A stretch of 64,000 nucleotides of DNA from Phenylobacterium sp. CCH9-H3 (GCF_001557235.1 NZ_LSJI01000272.1:7061-71060), one strand, 5' to 3'. Positions 1-11,253 are shown, counted from the stretch's first letter. Made by a program: numbers and translations. The notes: generated by a model from the sequence alone, not told the origin.

Positions 1-1026
1 AAGGACGACTTCCAGCGCGCCATGGCCGGCGAGCTGCCCGCCCACGCCTTCGCGGCCCTGGACGCCTTCATCGCCAAGGCCGCCGCCGACAAGCCCGCCG
101 CCGCCACCCGCCAGCATTCGGGCGCGGTGCTGGAACAGATCTTCGGCCAGATCCCCGAACTGGTGGGCGGCTCGGCCGACCTCACCGGGTCCAACAACAC
201 CTTCGTCAAGAACACTCCGGTCTTCGACGCACCGGACTACGCCGGCCGTTACGTGAACTACGGCGTGCGCGAGTTCGGCATGGGTGCGGCCATGAACGGC
301 CTGGCCCTGCATGGCGGGGTGATCCCCTACGGCGGCACCTTCCTGGTCTTCACCGACTACGCGCGGCCGGCGATCCGCCTGGCGGCCCTGATGGGCATCC
401 GGGTGATTCACGTGGGCACCCACGATTCCATCGGCCTCGGCGAGGACGGCCCGACCCACCAACCGGTCGAGCACCTGGCCTCCCTGCGCGCCATGCCGAA
501 CCTCAACGTCTTCCGCCCCGCCGACGCGGTGGAGACCGCCGAGTGCTGGAAGCTGGCGCTGGAGGCCAAGGCCACCCCGTCGGTCATGGCGCTGAGCCGC
601 CAGAAGACCGCCGGCGTCCGCGGCGACGCGGGCGAGAACCAGTCGGCCCGCGGCGCCTATCAGCTCATGGGCGCCGGCCACCCGGCCCAGGTGACGATCT
701 TCGCCACCGGCACGGAGGTTCCTGTGGCCCTGGCCGCGCGCGACCTCCTGGAAGCCGACGGCGTCGGCGCCCGGGTCGTCTCGGTTCCCTGTTTCGAACT
801 GTTCGAGGCCCAACCCGCGGATTACCAGGAAGCCCTGATCGGCGAGACCCCGGTGCGGGTGGCCGTCGAGGCCGGCGTGCGCCAGGGCTGGGACCGCTTC
901 ATCGGCTCGGACGGCGCCTTCGTCGGCATGACCGGCTTCGGCGCCAGCGGCACGGACAAGGCTCTCTACGAACACTTCGCCATCACCGCCGAGGCCGTCG
1001 CCGAGGCCGCCAAGGCGAAGCTCTAA
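1..1026 (+). CDS. tkt: Transketolase, C-terminal part (5' end outside window)
   Basis: Transketolase transfers two-carbon ketol units between sugar phosphates in the pentose phosphate/Calvin network, using thiamine diphosphate in the cytoplasm. The reading frame is open from base 1, so the gene enters the window from the left; about 341 codons remain of a family that is usually about 650-670 residues. The visible part holds the pyrimidine-binding domain (the stretch reading [12 protein letters not shown], then [17 protein letters not shown] with the conserved catalytic glutamate, and [20 protein letters not shown]) and the C-terminal domain ([16 protein letters not shown]). It stands upstream of purT on the same strand, separated by an intergenic palindrome. 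Recognition is secure; only the start is missing. Confidence 0.95.
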   Translation, partial: KDDFQRAMAGELPAHAFAALDAFIAKAAADKPAAATRQHSGAVLEQIFGQIPELVGGSADLTGSNNTFVKNTPVFDAPDYAGRYVNYGVREFGMGAAMNGLALHGGVIPYGGTFLVFTDYARPAIRLAALMGIRVIHVGTHDSIGLGEDGPTHQPVEHLASLRAMPNLNVFRPADAVETAECWKLALEAKATPSVMALSRQKTAGVRGDAGENQSARGAYQLMGAGHPAQVTIFATGTEVPVALAARDLLEADGVGARVVSVPCFELFEAQPADYQEALIGETPVRVAVEAGVRQGWDRFIGSDGAFVGMTGFGASGTDKALYEHFAITAEAVAEAAKAKL

Positions 1027-1060
1027 CCCGGCCGCAGGCGAGATTCCTTACGGCCAGGCG

Positions 1061-1125
1061 ACCGCCAAGACGCCAAGAACGCCAAGTCATTCGCGACCTC
1101 TTGGCGACCTTGGCGTCTTGGCGGT
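1061..1125. repeat. Intergenic palindromic repeat, CGCCAAG type, copy A
   Basis: Two arms of about 26 bp (1061-1086 and 1100-1125) are near-perfect inverted complements built from repeated CGCCAAG units, with a 13-base loop. A related, more degenerate copy lies at 8455-8525. Both sit between genes, so this looks like a dispersed palindromic element. Copy A could also act as a strong RNA hairpin at the end of the transketolase transcript, but no T-tract follows it. Confidence 0.75.
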
Positions 1126-1173
1126 TAAAAGCGGCGCTGGCGCGCCCGCGCGCCTCATCGAAAGGCCTCTCCA

Positions 1174-2373
1174 ATGACCCGCCTCGGCACGCCCCTGTCC
1201 CCAACCGCCGTGCGGGTGATGCTCCTGGGCTCGGGCGAGCTCGGCAAGGAGGTGGCCATCGAGCTGCAGCGGCTGGGCTGCGAGGTGATCGCCGTCGATC
1301 GCTATGAGGGCGCCCCCGCCCAGCAGGTGGCCCACCGCGCCCACGTCATCGCCATGACCGATGCGGCCGCCCTCCGCGCCCTGGTCGAGCAGGAGCGCCC
1401 GCACCTCATCGTCCCCGAAATCGAGGCGATCGCCACCGACGAGCTGGCCCGCATTGAAGCCGATGGCCTGGCCACGGTCATCCCGACCGCCCGCGCCGCC
1501 CAGCTCACCATGAACCGCGAGGGCATCCGCCGCCTGGCCGCCGAGGAGCTGGGACTGCCCACCAGCGCCTACGCCTTCGCCTCCACGGAGGCCGAGCTGG
1601 CCGCGGCGGCCGAAGCGGTCACCGGCTTTCCCTGCTTCGTGAAGCCGGTGATGAGTAGCTCCGGCAAGGGCCAGTCCTTTGTCGAGACCTCGGACCAGGT
1701 CGCCGCCGCCTGGCGCTATGCCCTGGAGGGCGGCCGGGTCGAGCAGCCGCGGGTCATCGTCGAGGGCCGCGTGGACTTCGACTTCGAGATCACCCAGCTG
1801 ACCGTGCGGTCGATGCGGGACGGAAAGATCGAGACCGGCTTCTGCGCCCCCATCGGCCACCGCCAGGTCAAGGGCGACTATGTGGAGAGCTGGCAGCCCC
1901 AGGCCATGAGCCCGGCCGCCCTCGCCAAGGCCCGCGACATCTCCGCCAAGGTCACCGACGCGCTCGGCGGCCTGGGCCTGTTCGGCGTCGAGCTGTTCGC
2001 AAAGGGCGATGACGTCTGGTTCTCCGAGGTCAGTCCGCGCCCCCATGACACCGGGCTCGTCACACTGACCACCCAGCACCAGAGCGAGTTCGCCCTGCAC
2101 GCCCGCGCCATCCTGGGCCTGCCCGTGGACACGACCCAGCGCGAACCGGGCGCCAGCGCGGTGATCTACGGCGGCATGGAGGCCAGGGGCATCGCCTTCG
2201 ACGGCGTCGCCGAGGCTCTGGCCGTCCCCGGCGCCGACCTGCGCCTCTTCGGCAAGCCGGAGAGCTTCGAGCGTCGCCGTATGGGCGTCGCCCTGGCCCG
2301 CGCCGCCGACGTCGACGACGCCCGCACCCGGGCCCGTGACGCCGCGGCCAAGGTCCGCCCCGTCGCGGGTTGA
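1174..2373 (+). CDS. purT: Formate-dependent phosphoribosylglycinamide formyltransferase
   Basis: PurT makes formyl-GAR from GAR, formate and ATP, the folate-independent third step of purine synthesis. The 399 residues match the usual length. The N-terminal fold begins [20 protein letters not shown] (about residues 10-29). The ATP-grasp domain follows, with [15 protein letters not shown] as the nucleotide-binding loop and [19 protein letters not shown] carrying the metal ligands. The ATG at 1174 is the only sensible start for the conserved N-terminus. The gene is followed by the convergent groEL, with groEL's terminator between them. Confidence 0.96.
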   Translation: MTRLGTPLSPTAVRVMLLGSGELGKEVAIELQRLGCEVIAVDRYEGAPAQQVAHRAHVIAMTDAAALRALVEQERPHLIVPEIEAIATDELARIEADGLATVIPTARAAQLTMNREGIRRLAAEELGLPTSAYAFASTEAELAAAAEAVTGFPCFVKPVMSSSGKGQSFVETSDQVAAAWRYALEGGRVEQPRVIVEGRVDFDFEITQLTVRSMRDGKIETGFCAPIGHRQVKGDYVESWQPQAMSPAALAKARDISAKVTDALGGLGLFGVELFAKGDDVWFSEVSPRPHDTGLVTLTTQHQSEFALHARAILGLPVDTTQREPGASAVIYGGMEARGIAFDGVAEALAVPGADLRLFGKPESFERRRMGVALARAADVDDARTRARDAAAKVRPVAG

Positions 2374-2393
2374 TGCAGGGCCTCTCGGCAACG

Positions 2394-2423
2394 AAAAAGG
2401 GCGGGACCTTTCGGTCCCGCCCT
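2394..2423 (-). terminator. Rho-independent terminator of groESL
   Basis: Read on the minus strand, a 10-bp perfect stem (GGGCGGGACC paired with GGTCCCGCCC) with a short loop is followed by TTTTT. It lies 27 bp past the groEL stop codon and in the convergent gap with purT, so it probably ends the groESL transcript. Confidence 0.85.
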
Positions 2424-2449
2424 GGTCTTCGAAGCGTTGTGCGCCGGAC

Positions 2450-4141
<1,692 letters not shown>

Positions 4142-4453
4142 TTAGGCGGCCTTGGCGACGCTGTCGGCCTCGAGCACGCCCAGGATGTCGCTTTCCTTCA
4201 TGATCAGCAGGTCCTTGCCGTCGAGCTTCACCTCGGTGCCGGACCACTTGCCGAACAGGATGCGGTCGCCGACCTTCACGTCCAGCGGCTGGATCTTGCC
4301 GCTTTCGTCACGGGCGCCGGGGCCGACGGCGATCACTTCGCCTTCCTGCGGCTTTTCCTTCGCGGTGTCGGGGATGATGATCCCGCCCTTGGTCTTCTCC
4401 TCTTCCTCGACGCGCTTGACGAGGACGCGATCTCCCAGGGGACGAAACGCCAT
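4142..4453 (-). CDS. groES: Co-chaperonin GroES (Hsp10)
   Basis: GroES forms the heptameric lid on GroEL. The 103-residue product is slightly longer than E. coli GroES. It shows the family start [23 protein letters not shown], which includes the mobile loop, and the later [18 protein letters not shown] segment. It is the first gene of the minus-strand groESL operon, with a CIRCE element 71 bp upstream of its start and a candidate promoter just beyond. Confidence 0.98.
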   Translation of the reverse strand: MAFRPLGDRVLVKRVEEEEKTKGGIIIPDTAKEKPQEGEVIAVGPGARDESGKIQPLDVKVGDRILFGKWSGTEVKLDGKDLLIMKESDILGVLEADSVAKAA

Positions 4454-4523
4454 GATGGTTCTCTCTCTGATTCCGTTCGAAACGGTGCAAATTGCGGCGA
4501 CGATGGCGGGGGCGACGCGGCTG

Positions 4524-4550
4524 TTAGCAGTCCCGGCCCCTGAGTGCCAA
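4524..4550. promoter_or_regulatory. CIRCE operator (HrcA-binding site) of groESL
   Basis: TTAGCAGTC, nine bases, then GAGTGCCAA: this is the CIRCE inverted repeat (consensus TTAGCACTC-N9-GAGTGCTAA) with one mismatch per arm and the exact 9-bp spacer. It lies in the groES 5' leader, as in Caulobacter and other alphaproteobacteria, where HrcA represses groESL. Confidence 0.93.
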
Positions 4551-4563
4551 CGTCGATGCGGGA

Positions 4564-4590
4564 GTTAGGAACAGCGCCGCCGGGAGTCAA
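4564..4590 (-). promoter_or_regulatory. Candidate groES promoter
   Basis: On the minus strand CTTGACT (-35 region, 4585-4591) is followed after about 15 bp by CCTAAC (4564-4569), just upstream of the CIRCE element, so transcription would start at the operator. The spacing is short for sigma-70, and a sigma-32 promoter is equally possible because groESL operons often use it. Confidence 0.5.
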
Positions 4591-4677
4591 GCCGAACGTG
4601 CAAAATCCGAGGCGCGGCCTTGGCTTTCCGGCCATCGCACCTAGTCTTTCCGGTCTCGTTCAGTTGGGAGGTCTCCG

Positions 4678-5895
4678 ATGGGTCTGCAAGCGATGCTGGA
4701 GCGCATCGTCCGGTCCGGGAACCTGACGCTGAAGCTGCCGGGCGGCCGGGAGCTGCGGCTGGGGGATGGGACCGGGCCCGAACTGGTGGCGCGGATCACT
4801 TCGGCGGCCTGGGCCGCGCGGATCGCGGCCAAGCCGGGCCTGGGCGTGGGCGAGGCCTACATGGACGGCGGCCTCGTGCTGGAGCGGGGCGAGATCGCCG
4901 ACTTCATCGACCTCGTGGGCTCCAACGCCAAGTACAAGCCGCGCAAGAAGCGCAACCGGCTGCGCCTATGGCTGCGCGAGCGGACGCGCGAGGCGAATGC
5001 ACGGCTGACGGCGCGGCGGAACGTGGCCCACCACTACGACCTCTCGGACGCGCTCTACCGGCGCTTTCTGGACGCCGACATGCAGTACAGCTGCGCCTAC
5101 TTCGCCCGGCCCGACATGACGCTGGAGGAGGCTCAGCTGGCCAAGAAGCGGCATATCGCCGCCAAGTTACTGATCGAGCCGGGGATGACGGTGCTGGACA
5201 TCGGCTGCGGCTGGGGCGGCATGGCCATGACCCTGGCCGAGGAGACGGGGGCCGAGGTGGACGGCGTCACCCTGTCGGTCGAGCAACTGGCGGTGGCCAA
5301 GGCGCGCGCCGAGGCCAGGGGCCTGTCCGGCCGGGCGCGGTTCTCCCTGACCGACTACCGCGACGTGGCGGGCCCGTACGACCGGGTCGTCTCCGTGGGG
5401 ATGTTCGAGCACGTGGGGCGACCGAACTACCAGGCCTATTTCGACGGTGTCGCGCGCCTCCTGAAGGACGACGGGGTCGCGCTGATCCACGCCATCGGCC
5501 GTCCCGAAGGGCCGAACGTCACCAACGCCTGGATCGCCAAGTACATCTTCCCCGGCGGCTACAGCCCGGCGCTGAGCGAGATCATGCCGGCGATCGAGCG
5601 GGCTGGGCTGATGGTCACCGACCTGGAGATCTTGCGCCTGCACTACGCCGAGACGCTGAAGCACTGGCGCGCCCGCTTCGCGGCCGTGCGGCCTGAGATC
5701 GCCGAGCTGTACGACGAGCGGTTCTGCCGGATGTGGGAGTTCTACCTGGGCATCGCCGAACAGAGCTTCCGCGCCCGGCGCCAGTTCGTCTGGCAGGTCC
5801 AGCTGGCCAAACGGGTGGACGCCGTGCCGATCACCCGCGACTACATCGGCGAGGCCGAGGCCGCGCTGGCCCGGTCCGCGAAGCGGGTGGCGTGA
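4678..5895 (+). CDS. cfa: Cyclopropane-fatty-acyl-phospholipid synthase
   Basis: This SAM-dependent enzyme adds a methylene bridge to unsaturated acyl chains of membrane phospholipids, usually on entry into stationary phase or under acid stress. The 405 residues contain the SAM loop VLDIGCGWGG (about 172-181), the conserved Cys in MQYSCAYFARPDM (Cys139), the EHVG motif and the late NAWIAKYIFPGGYSP segment. A GGGAGG ribosome site precedes ATG 4678. It faces groES divergently, sharing about 220 bp of control region. The relative with this architecture that methylates mycolates is unlikely in a proteobacterium. Confidence 0.93.
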   Translation: MGLQAMLERIVRSGNLTLKLPGGRELRLGDGTGPELVARITSAAWAARIAAKPGLGVGEAYMDGGLVLERGEIADFIDLVGSNAKYKPRKKRNRLRLWLRERTREANARLTARRNVAHHYDLSDALYRRFLDADMQYSCAYFARPDMTLEEAQLAKKRHIAAKLLIEPGMTVLDIGCGWGGMAMTLAEETGAEVDGVTLSVEQLAVAKARAEARGLSGRARFSLTDYRDVAGPYDRVVSVGMFEHVGRPNYQAYFDGVARLLKDDGVALIHAIGRPEGPNVTNAWIAKYIFPGGYSPALSEIMPAIERAGLMVTDLEILRLHYAETLKHWRARFAAVRPEIAELYDERFCRMWEFYLGIAEQSFRARRQFVWQVQLAKRVDAVPITRDYIGEAEAALARSAKRVA

Positions 5896-5971
5896 GGCCG
5901 GTGAAATCGCTGGAGGGGTTCGGAAACCGCGGCTAGGGTCGATGCCGAACATCTGTTTGGAGAGACTGCCC

Positions 5972-6382
5972 ATGCGCCGCGCCATCGCGCTCGCCACCGC
6001 CCTGACGCTGGTCGCCGGGGGCGCCTGCGCCGAGACCTGGACCAAGTACGTCGACGGCGCCAACGGCACGGCCTGGTCCTATGACGGCGACTATTCCTAC
6101 AAGGACAAGGCCACGGGTCGCCTGGTGATCATGCAGGCCATTTCCAAGCCCTCGGCCAACCTGGGCCCGTCCGCGCCGGGCAAGCCGGACGGCGTCGGCA
6201 GCGTGGTGGCCATCGACTGCGCGAAGAAGAACCTGATCCAGCTGGGTTCATACAAGCCGTCCGCCCCGCTCGCGATCAACGAGGACTGGCGCAAGGTGAC
6301 CCCGAAGAAGGCCGAGGGTGCGGACAACGAGGCCCTGATGGCCGCGGTCTGCCCGCACATCGACCACGTGCCGGTGAAGTAG
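5972..6382 (+). CDS. Small secreted protein of unknown function
   Basis: No family was recognised. The 136-residue product starts with a clear signal peptide (MRRAIALATALTLVAGGACA, cleavage expected after ACA), so it is probably periplasmic. The mature part has aromatic residues near its start (ETWTKYVDG, then YDGDYSYKDKATGRL) and three cysteines that could form disulphides, two of them in the second half (AIDCAKKN and AAVCPHIDH). ATG 5972 was chosen over ATG 5942 because it starts the signal peptide directly and has GGAGAG seven bases upstream. It lies between cfa and a small membrane protein gene on the same strand. Confidence 0.75.
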   Translation: MRRAIALATALTLVAGGACAETWTKYVDGANGTAWSYDGDYSYKDKATGRLVIMQAISKPSANLGPSAPGKPDGVGSVVAIDCAKKNLIQLGSYKPSAPLAINEDWRKVTPKKAEGADNEALMAAVCPHIDHVPVK

Positions 6383-6460
6383 GGCCCTACCTCCGAGGTA
6401 ATCGACCGGCCGCGCAGGACGCGGGAGCTTCTGGGCGTCAACCCGCTCAAGGAGCTTCCC

Positions 6461-6862
6461 ATGACCGCCGTCCGCTCGACCTTCCTGCGTATCGTCATCG
6501 CCCTCGACGCCGCCGCGTGCGGCGTGATGGGGGCCGCGTTCGCTTTCGACGCCGGCTGGCTGGCCGGACCGTTGGGACTGTCGCCGGCCCTGATGCAGCC
6601 CGTGGGGCTGTTCCTGCTGCCCTATGCCGCCCTGCTGGCCTGGCTCGCGAGCCGCCCGGCCCTGCCGCGCGTTGTCGTCTGGACCCTGGTGGGTTTCAAC
6701 ATCCTCTGGGCCGCGGAAAGCCTGGCCCTGCCGGCGCTGGGCTGGGCGCAGCCGACGACCCTGGGCCTGGCGGTGATCGTCGGCCAGGCCCTGGCCGCCC
6801 TGGTGGTGGCCGAGCTGCAGTTCCTGGCGCTGCGCCGGGCGCGCCAGGTGGCCGCGGCCTGA
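6461..6862 (+). CDS. Small integral membrane protein
   Basis: The 133-residue protein has four predicted membrane helices (near residues 9-30, 42-62, 69-92 and 97-120) and an Arg-rich cytoplasmic tail. It contains no recognised catalytic motif. A good AAGGAG site precedes ATG 6461. Proteins with this pattern are annotated in Caulobacterales only as hypothetical membrane proteins. It may be cotranscribed with the secreted protein upstream, 78 bp away. Confidence 0.75.
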   Translation: MTAVRSTFLRIVIALDAAACGVMGAAFAFDAGWLAGPLGLSPALMQPVGLFLLPYAALLAWLASRPALPRVVVWTLVGFNILWAAESLALPALGWAQPTTLGLAVIVGQALAALVVAELQFLALRRARQVAAA

Positions 6863-6939
6863 CGCCCCGGCGCCGCTCCGGCTCCCCTCGCGTGGCGGCG
6901 AGGGGAGCCTCACGTTGCGTCCACTGCAACTCGAATGAT

Positions 6940-6955
6940 TGAAACAGTTGTTTGA
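6940..6955. promoter_or_regulatory. PsrA-like operator upstream of acyl-CoA dehydrogenase (site 1)
   Basis: TGAAACAGTTGTTTGA contains GAAAC-N4-GTTTG, which fits the G/CAAAC-N2-4-GTTTG/C consensus reported for PsrA-type fatty-acid repressors. It ends 57 bp before the start of the acyl-CoA dehydrogenase. Near-identical 16-mers precede two other genes at 11254-11269 and 52822-52837. Confidence 0.6.
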
Positions 6956-7012
6956 TTTTTGCCGAAAGTGGGCCAAAGGTGATGTGAGACAATCGCCCAA
7001 GGGAGCGCCCAC

Positions 7013-8335
<1,323 letters not shown>

Positions 8336-8785
8336 GTTCGGCTGTCATTCCGGTTTCGCCGTCAGGCGAATACCCGGACCCACAGACGCAAGCGGCGCCG
8401 TCCTTGGCTGGGCGGCGCCGTCTTCGTTTTCGGCCCGTCGGCCGCCAGGATTCGCCGCCAAGTCGCCAACGACGCCAAGAGGTCCCGACGGCTAAGTTCC
8501 TTGGCGAACCTGGCGGCTTGGCGGTTCACGACAACGCCTGCGGCGCCAGGGCGCCGCTTTGCGATCCCCCAAGCTTGGGTGTAAGCGAACGGCGATCCGC
8601 CATGGATACGCCATTCGATCTTCTTCGCCCGGCCGCCAGGCAAGACCTTGGGGCCGCGGCCATCGGAGCGCTCGCCCCCGGGCTTGCAGCGCCCGCTCCG
8701 TCCCGCGCGCGACGCGCAGCTGACCTGCGACCGGAGGCGGCCTGTGCCCGCCTGCCGGGGTGGGTCGCAACTCCGGAGGACTTCC
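8336..8785. other. Non-coding gap with hairpins
   Basis: No convincing gene is seen in these 450 bases. A GGCGCC-stem hairpin followed by GTCTTCGTTTT (8392-8430) could terminate the acyl-CoA dehydrogenase transcript, though with a poor T-tract. The CGCCAAG palindrome (8455-8525) follows, and the remaining 260 bases to the TauE gene hold its promoter, which I could not place. Confidence 0.5.
8455..8525. repeat. Intergenic palindromic repeat, CGCCAAG type, copy B
   Basis: The arms at 8455-8479 and 8500-8524 are inverted complements made of the same CGCCAAG/CTTGGCG units as the element at 1061-1125, with more mismatches. It lies between the acyl-CoA dehydrogenase and TauE genes. Confidence 0.7.
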
Positions 8786-9538
8786 ATGACCTATCTTTCT
8801 GCCGCCTTCGTGGTCGGCATGGCCTTCGTTACGGCCACGCTATCGGGCGTGTTCGGCATGGCGGGCGGCCTGGTGCTGATGGGGGCGCTGGCCCTCGTGC
8901 TGCCGGTGCAGGCGGCCTTCGTGACCCACGGCCTGTTGCAGCTCGTCGCCAACGGCTGGCGGAGCATCCTGCACCGTAGGCATGTCCGCTGGGACATCGT
9001 CGGCTGGTACGCCCTGGCCTCGCTGTTCGCCGGGGTCACGGTGGCCCTGCTCAGCTTCACGCCGTCGAAGCCGCTCCTGTTCCTGCTGCTGGGGCTGGTG
9101 CCGGGCCTGACCTGGCTGCCGCAGCGCTGGATCAACCTCGACGCTTCGCGGCCGGCCCAGGCGTTCCTGTCCGGCCTGTCGGTGACCGGCCTGAATCTCA
9201 CGGCGGGCGTGGCTGGCCCCTTGCTCGACATCTTCTTCGTGCGCACCGAGCTAACGCGCCACGCCATCGTCGCCACCAAGGCCGCGACCCAGGTGTTCGC
9301 CCACCTCGCCAAGATCCTGGTCTATGGGGCGCCGCTGATCGCGGGGGCCGGCGCGGGCATGCCGCCGCTGTGGGTTTTCGCCCTGGCTATCCCGCTCTCC
9401 ATGGCCGGCACGGCGGTGGGCGGTCTGATCCTGAACCGGATGAGCGACGTGAACTTCAAGCGCTGGACGCGCTGGATCGTGACGGCGGTCGGCCTCGGCT
9501 ACCTGATCCAGGCCGCGCAGCTGTTCGCGGCCGGCTGA
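8786..9538 (+). CDS. TauE/SafE family membrane permease
   Basis: Members of this family (DUF81) are inner-membrane carriers, often for sulphite, sulphonates or other organic anions. The 250-residue product has about eight hydrophobic helices arranged as two related halves, each opening with a Gly-rich stretch (SGVFGMAGGLVLMG in the first; SGLSVTGLNLTAGVAGP in the second). GGAGGA lies six bases before ATG 8786, which fixes the start. There are no sulphur genes beside it, so the substrate is unknown. The gene ends 4 bp before the terminator of a small RNA read from the other strand. Confidence 0.85.
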   Translation: MTYLSAAFVVGMAFVTATLSGVFGMAGGLVLMGALALVLPVQAAFVTHGLLQLVANGWRSILHRRHVRWDIVGWYALASLFAGVTVALLSFTPSKPLLFLLLGLVPGLTWLPQRWINLDASRPAQAFLSGLSVTGLNLTAGVAGPLLDIFFVRTELTRHAIVATKAATQVFAHLAKILVYGAPLIAGAGAGMPPLWVFALAIPLSMAGTAVGGLILNRMSDVNFKRWTRWIVTAVGLGYLIQAAQLFAAG

Positions 9539-9542
9539 GGGC

Positions 9543-9610
9543 AAAAAAAGACCGGGCCCGAGGGCCCGGCTGGGAAGTCTTTAGGGAGGAAACGCCCAGG
9601 AATGGGCCTG
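9543..9610 (-). ncRNA. Small RNA, mmgR/suhB-like, copy 1
   Basis: Read on the minus strand, a GCCCA/TGGGC hairpin (9594-9607) is followed by an unpaired TTTCCTCCCT (9583-9592), a short linker, a CCGGGCCC/GGGCCCGG terminator stem (9552-9569) and seven T. The same order of hairpin, identical TTTCCTCCCT and terminator occurs at 61882-61968. I recall this decamer as the hallmark of the alphaproteobacterial mmgR (alpha-r8; Rfam 'suhB') family, whose Sinorhizobium member affects polyhydroxybutyrate storage. A TTGCAA -35 lies at 9636-9641; the -10 is weak. The terminator points away from every neighbouring protein gene, supporting an independent RNA. The 5' end is inferred. Confidence 0.75.
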
Positions 9611-9783
9611 ACTGAGGTATGTCGCCCTCCAGCCCTTGCAAGGGGAGGGGCTGATTTTTTTTGACAGCCCAGCCTGAAACGTCGCCATGGCGCGGAAATG
9701 GTCTGGCTTTCCAGTGAGAATTGGCCGTTCCTTCCAGACCGATCCGGCCCTATGGCCGAGCCCAACAAGAACGAGGCCGCCGG

Positions 9784-10371
9784 ATGAAGCTCGAACCCAA
9801 GCTGCTGGAGAACCGCTTCGTGCGGCTGGAGCCGATGACCGAAGCGCACCGCGAGGGGCTCCGCGCGGCGACCAATGCCGACCAGCGGATTTGGACCGAG
9901 CTCTATCCCTTCTCCTGGGCGGGCGAGCATTTCGAGCCGACCTGGGCCAAGCTGATGGGCGACCAGGCGGCCGGGAACACGCAGGCTTATGCGGTGGTGG
10001 CGGGCGGCGAGGTCGTCGGCCTGACCACCTTCTACGCCATCGACCCGCCCAACAGCGTGCTGGAGGTGGGTGGCACCTACTACCGGCCGGATGCACGCGG
10101 CGGGGCGGTCAATCCGGCGGCCAAGCGGATGATGATGGCGCACGCCTTCGACAGCGGCGCACGGCGGGTGGTCTACCGCGTCGACGCCCTGAACGCCCGC
10201 AGCCGGGCGGCGGTCACCAAGCTGGGCGCGGTGCAGGAAGGCATCCTGCGCGCGGACCGCCTGACCTGGACCGGCCGCATCCGGGACACGGTGATCTTCT
10301 CGATCCTGGCCGACGAGTGGCCCGGAGTGCGGGACCGACTGGATGCGAGGCTGGCGGCGTTGGCCGGTTAG
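9784..10371 (+). CDS. GNAT acetyltransferase, RimJ/RimL type
   Basis: This 195-residue protein has the GNAT fold of the RimL group (start ENRFVRLEPMTEAHREGL; later SRAAVTKLGAVQEGILRADR, the usual C-terminal core). Members acetylate N-terminal or side-chain amines with acetyl-CoA; the target here is unknown. ATG 9784 was preferred to upstream ATG 9721 because it starts the conserved domain. Its TAG stop overlaps the TAA stop of the convergent SDR gene (bases 10368-10371 read TTAG). Confidence 0.85.
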   Translation: MKLEPKLLENRFVRLEPMTEAHREGLRAATNADQRIWTELYPFSWAGEHFEPTWAKLMGDQAAGNTQAYAVVAGGEVVGLTTFYAIDPPNSVLEVGGTYYRPDARGGAVNPAAKRMMMAHAFDSGARRVVYRVDALNARSRAAVTKLGAVQEGILRADRLTWTGRIRDTVIFSILADEWPGVRDRLDARLAALAG

Positions 10372-11243
10372 GCCAGCGTCACCGCCCGGCCTTCGCGTTC
10401 GGGGAAGAAGACCTTGGCGGCGTTCTCGGCCACCTCCTGGGCGGTGTACGGCCGGCCGGGCGCAAAGCCGTCGGTCTCCAGCATCTTGATCTCGCGGACG
10501 CCGCGGGCCGAGACGCCCAGGATCTTGCCGGAGTGGTCGGCGGCCAGGTCGGAGACCATGTAGAGCACGCCGGGCGCCACGTTCTCGGGCAGGCTCAGCG
10601 GATCGGGCTCGCGGCCCTGGCGGCCGGGCAGGTCGGAGGTCATGCGGGTGTAGGCCCCGGGCGCCAGGCCCATGACCCGGATGTTGTACTTGCGACCCTC
10701 GATCGCCATCACCCGCACCATGCCGTAGATGCCCGCCTTGGCCGCGCCGTAGTTGGTCTGGCCGAAGTTGCCGTAGAGGCCGGAGGTGGAGGAGGTGAGC
10801 ACCATCGATCCGCCGCCGTGGTCCTTCATCCATTTCCAGACCGGCAGGGCGCAGCAGTAGGTCCCCTTGAGGTGGACCTTGATGACCTTGTCCCAGTCCT
10901 CCTCGGAGGTGTTGGCGAAGGTCCGGTCGCGGAGGATGCCGGCGTTGCAGACCAGGATGTCGACCTGGCCGAAGGCGCCCAGCGCCGTCTGCAGGATGTT
11001 CTCGCCGCCCTGGATCGTCGAGACGTCGTCGCCGTTGGCCACGGCGCGGCCGCCCGCGGCGACGATCTCGTCGACGACCTTCTGGGCGGCGGAGACGGAC
11101 CCGGCGCCGGACCCGTCGCGCGGGCCGCCCAGGTCGTTCACGACGACCGCTGCGCCCTCCCGGGCAAAGAGCTTCGCGTAGGCTTCGCCCAGGCCGTTGC
11201 CGGCGCCGGTGATGATGGCGACCTTGCCGTCGAGCAGTCCCAT
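10368..11243 (-). CDS. SDR oxidoreductase, (3R)-hydroxyacyl-CoA dehydrogenase type
   Basis: This NAD(P)-dependent short-chain dehydrogenase has 291 residues. The Rossmann motif is TGAGNGLGEAYAKLF, followed by VVVNDLGG and the NAG motif (LVCNAGILRD); the catalytic Ser is in STSGLYGNFGQTNYGAAKAG with the YxxxK. The long insert after VVNDLGGPRDGSG is characteristic of the dehydrogenase domain of the multifunctional beta-oxidation enzyme (HSD17B4 type), so the substrate is probably a 3-hydroxyacyl-CoA. GGGAGGAAGG precedes ATG 11243. A PsrA-like inverted repeat (11254-11269) touches the ribosome site, suggesting repression in the absence of fatty acids. Confidence 0.88.
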   Translation of the reverse strand: MGLLDGKVAIITGAGNGLGEAYAKLFAREGAAVVVNDLGGPRDGSGAGSVSAAQKVVDEIVAAGGRAVANGDDVSTIQGGENILQTALGAFGQVDILVCNAGILRDRTFANTSEEDWDKVIKVHLKGTYCCALPVWKWMKDHGGGSMVLTSSTSGLYGNFGQTNYGAAKAGIYGMVRVMAIEGRKYNIRVMGLAPGAYTRMTSDLPGRQGREPDPLSLPENVAPGVLYMVSDLAADHSGKILGVSARGVREIKMLETDGFAPGRPYTAQEVAENAAKVFFPEREGRAVTLA

Positions 11244-11253
11244 GGCCTTCCTC

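Noticed and set aside
543..1307. A 254-codon frame overlapping the transketolase end
   Set aside because: Arg/Pro/Gly-rich composition and overlap with the in-frame transketolase and purT show it is a shadow frame.
8362..8787. A 141-codon minus-strand frame in the gap before the TauE gene
   Set aside because: No start signal, no domain, and it covers the palindromic repeat; I treat the gap as non-coding.
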